Below, in pieces: positions 5,926 through 7,275 of a stretch of 7,275 bases of DNA. This DNA comes from JACKJA01 sp050297015 (GTDB taxonomy: Bacteria > Pseudomonadota > Alphaproteobacteria > Micavibrionales > Micavibrionaceae): positions 1 to 7,275 of the forward strand of contig JBNKRZ010000038.1 of the NCBI GenBank assembly GCA_050297015.1. Reading direction: 5' to 3'. The notes beneath the pieces were generated by a model. It was not told the origin of the DNA. It did not search any database and was given only the letters and a program-made list of their open reading frames with translations. How positions within the stretch are numbered: the first letter of the stretch is position 1; each line of letters opens with the position of its first letter. The position numbers and the translations under genes are program-made.

Positions 5926-6480
5926 CTATTTGCCGCACTCGCAATGGTATGGATTGCTGGGTTCGCGCTTTTCACTCGTGCCATTCACGCTCAAGACCTC
6001 CCCGGCGACGACTATAAAACCGACGCCGTTGTTGTCCTGACCGGCGGGCCGGAGCGTATCAACACGGGCATCAACCTTCTGGATGCCCACGCCGCCCACC
6101 ACCTTTTCATCAGTGGCGTAGACAGCCGCGTCACCACAAAACAATTGGTGGCCATGTGGAAACCGGAACAGCCCGTCGTTGCCATTCCGTGTTGTATTAC
6201 GCTGGGCTATCAAGCACACAACACCGTGCAAAACGCGCAAGAAACAAAAGACTGGACCTCTCAAGAAAACGTCAAATCATTGAGGCTCGTCACGGCAGCC
6301 TATCACATGCCGCGTGCCCTGCTGGAATTTCAAGCCGCCATGCCGGAGGCGGCCATTTTACCCCACCCTATCCAAACGCAAGCCCCGGCCTTGAATGAAA
6401 GCGCCTACCGTCAGTTACTTTTGAGCGAATACAACAAAACGATTTTGACATGGCTGCGAACACGGGGGGCGCGACAATGA
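5896..6480 (+). CDS. DUF218 / YdcF-like membrane-anchored protein
   Basis: A 194-residue protein with one N-terminal membrane helix (about 8-27) and a DUF218 domain in the periplasm or at its face. Family marks are DAVVVLTGGPERINTGINLL (43-62), LFISGVD (70-76), a central GYQAHNTVQNAQE (104-116) carrying the usual N-T..NA pattern, and LVTAAYHMPRAL (131-142). DUF218 members include ElyC and SanA, linked to envelope integrity and peptidoglycan or lipid-carrier metabolism; the reaction of this one is not known. It is shorter than ElyC (which has two helices) and closer to YdcF/SanA size. It follows ftsX by 17 bases and overlaps plsC by four. The AGAGG lies an unusual 12 bases from the ATG and is inside a predicted hairpin. 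Confidence 0.85.
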   Translation: MLCYLKFCAFLFAALAMVWIAGFALFTRAIHAQDLPGDDYKTDAVVVLTGGPERINTGINLLDAHAAHHLFISGVDSRVTTKQLVAMWKPEQPVVAIPCCITLGYQAHNTVQNAQETKDWTSQENVKSLRLVTAAYHMPRALLEFQAAMPEAAILPHPIQTQAPALNESAYRQLLLSEYNKTILTWLRTRGARQ

Positions 6481-7202
6481 TAACTTTTATCCGCTCAACC
6501 CTGTTTAATATTCTGCTTTACGGCGTAACAGCCCTTATGTGCATTGCCTGCCTGCCGGGGCTTTTATTACCCAAAAAGCAAGCGATGGCCATCGTCGCCC
6601 TGTTTGTCAACACAGTGCACATACTCGAAAAATATATTCTGGGCCTCGATTATGAAGTGCGCGGGATGGAACACCTCCCCAAAGAGGGCGCTTACATCGT
6701 CGCGGCCAAACATATGTCACCGTATGAGACATTCAAGCTCAACATCCTGTTCGACGATCCGGCGATTGTGTTAAAGCGGGAATTACTGCGCATTCCTCTG
6801 TGGGGCGCCTTTCTTGCCAAAATAGACCCCATCGCCATCGACCGCAGCGCGGGCAAACAAGCCATGCAGCAAATCATAGACGGCGCTCTGCACGTCAAAG
6901 CGCAAGGCCGCCCGATGGTCATATTCCCGCAAGGCACCCGCGTCTGGCCGCATGAAACACCCAAAGACAAACCCTATAAGGCCGGAATTGCCCGCATGCA
7001 AGAGGCCACAGAGCTGCCGATCATCCCGCTAGCGCTCAATACCGGGGCGTTCTGGCCGCGCCATAGCTGGATTAAAAAACCAGGCAAAGTCGTATTTGAA
7101 TTCCTGCCCCCGATCATGCCGGGCAAAAGCACAGCCGCTTTGTTGGCGGCATTGGAAGAAACGCTGGAAACGCATTCTCTGGCATTGATGGAAAATAACT
7201 AG
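6477..7202 (+). CDS. plsC: 1-acyl-sn-glycerol-3-phosphate acyltransferase (PlsC/LPLAT family)
   Basis: A 241-residue inner-membrane acyltransferase expected to convert lysophosphatidic acid to phosphatidic acid with acyl-ACP or acyl-CoA. It has an N-terminal membrane segment (about 12-31). LPLAT motifs are: block I KHMSPYET with His79 and Glu84 (HX4E instead of the usual HX4D), block II around AIDRSAGK (120-127), block III FPQGTR (150-155, Gln for the usual Glu) and block IV LPIIPLALNTGAFWP (180-194). HX4E is, as I recall, common among alphaproteobacterial homologues, so activity is likely kept. The ATG at 6477 is chosen because it forms an ATGA overlap with the ydcF stop, has GGGGGG seven bases upstream and gives a typical PlsC N-terminus; an ATG at 6450 would add nine residues. 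It could also serve as an ornithine-lipid or other lyso-lipid acyltransferase. Confidence 0.9.
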   Translation: MITFIRSTLFNILLYGVTALMCIACLPGLLLPKKQAMAIVALFVNTVHILEKYILGLDYEVRGMEHLPKEGAYIVAAKHMSPYETFKLNILFDDPAIVLKRELLRIPLWGAFLAKIDPIAIDRSAGKQAMQQIIDGALHVKAQGRPMVIFPQGTRVWPHETPKDKPYKAGIARMQEATELPIIPLALNTGAFWPRHSWIKKPGKVVFEFLPPIMPGKSTAALLAALEETLETHSLALMENN

Positions 7203-7220
7203 ATACTGTAGTCACATGTT

Positions 7221-7275
7221 ATGCCTATTTCTGTTCGTTTTTCAGATAAAAGGATCAAGTTTTTGGTCCGCAGGA
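7221..7275 (+). CDS. Possible 5' end of a further gene, cut by the window edge
   Basis: An ATG at 7221 opens a frame that runs to the window end, beginning MPISVRFSDKRIKFLVRR. The basic start would suit a protein about to enter a membrane helix or signal segment. No Shine-Dalgarno sequence precedes it, and a second frame from an ATG at 7215 is open as well. No terminator separates it from plsC, so the operon may continue. Too little is visible to name a product. Confidence 0.2.
   Translation, partial: MPISVRFSDKRIKFLVRR

Noticed and set aside
3482..7209. The 10-mer TAGATACTGT occurs at 3482-3491 and again at 7200-7209, flanking the operon
   Set aside because: By rough count, some 25 pairs of matching 10-mers are expected by chance in a window this long, and the second copy includes the plsC stop codon. 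No att-like or IS-like context is present.
7251..7269. GGATC...GGTCC with a T-rich loop after plsC, considered as a terminator
   Set aside because: The stem is only five pairs with one G-U, and the T-run lies in the loop, not after the stem.

Overview
The window looks like a chromosomal housekeeping segment of an alphaproteobacterium. The case rests on gene order and protein type: a short LptM-like lipoprotein directly before lysA, and an MJ0042 zinc-ribbon/DUF3426 membrane protein divergent from a run ending ftsE-ftsX-DUF218 (YdcF-like)-plsC. Both arrangements are, as far as I recall, typical of that class. Base composition is moderate and the proteins are not strongly biased. I cannot place it below class level; Micavibrionales or Rhodospirillales-like lineages are only a guess. 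There are no RNA genes, mobile elements, CRISPR arrays or phage genes.

Layout: 1-149 is AT-rich with no supported gene. 150-893 (minus) encodes an exported thioredoxin-fold protein that has lost both active-site cysteines. Divergent from it, 943-2406 (plus) holds lptM and lysA, with the lysA ribosome-binding site overlapping the lptM stop. Convergent with lysA across a 9-nt gap is a minus-strand gene (2416-3423) for the zinc-ribbon/acidic-linker/DUF3426 membrane protein. A 91-nt divergent intergenic region (3424-3514) carries a minus-strand -10 box and a small perfect inverted repeat.

From 3515 to 7202 five plus-strand genes form one tightly packed operon: a secreted helical-repeat (TPR-like) protein, ftsE, ftsX, a DUF218/YdcF protein and a PlsC-type acyltransferase. 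Three of the four junctions overlap. The exception, ftsX to ydcF, has a 17-nt gap holding one arm of a 12-bp hairpin that would bury the ydcF ribosome-binding site. FtsE and FtsX form the ABC-type complex that couples division to peptidoglycan hydrolysis. The YdcF-like protein is probably an envelope enzyme, and PlsC makes phosphatidic acid for membrane growth.

The most interesting points are: (1) the periplasmic repeat protein fused by an 8-nt overlap to ftsE, a candidate partner of the FtsX periplasmic loop; (2) the cysteine-less TlpA/SCO-like protein with a separate CX3C cluster upstream of its fold; and (3) the start-codon hairpin of ydcF. None of these amounts to a clearly new system on sequence alone. 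The rest is ordinary core genome.
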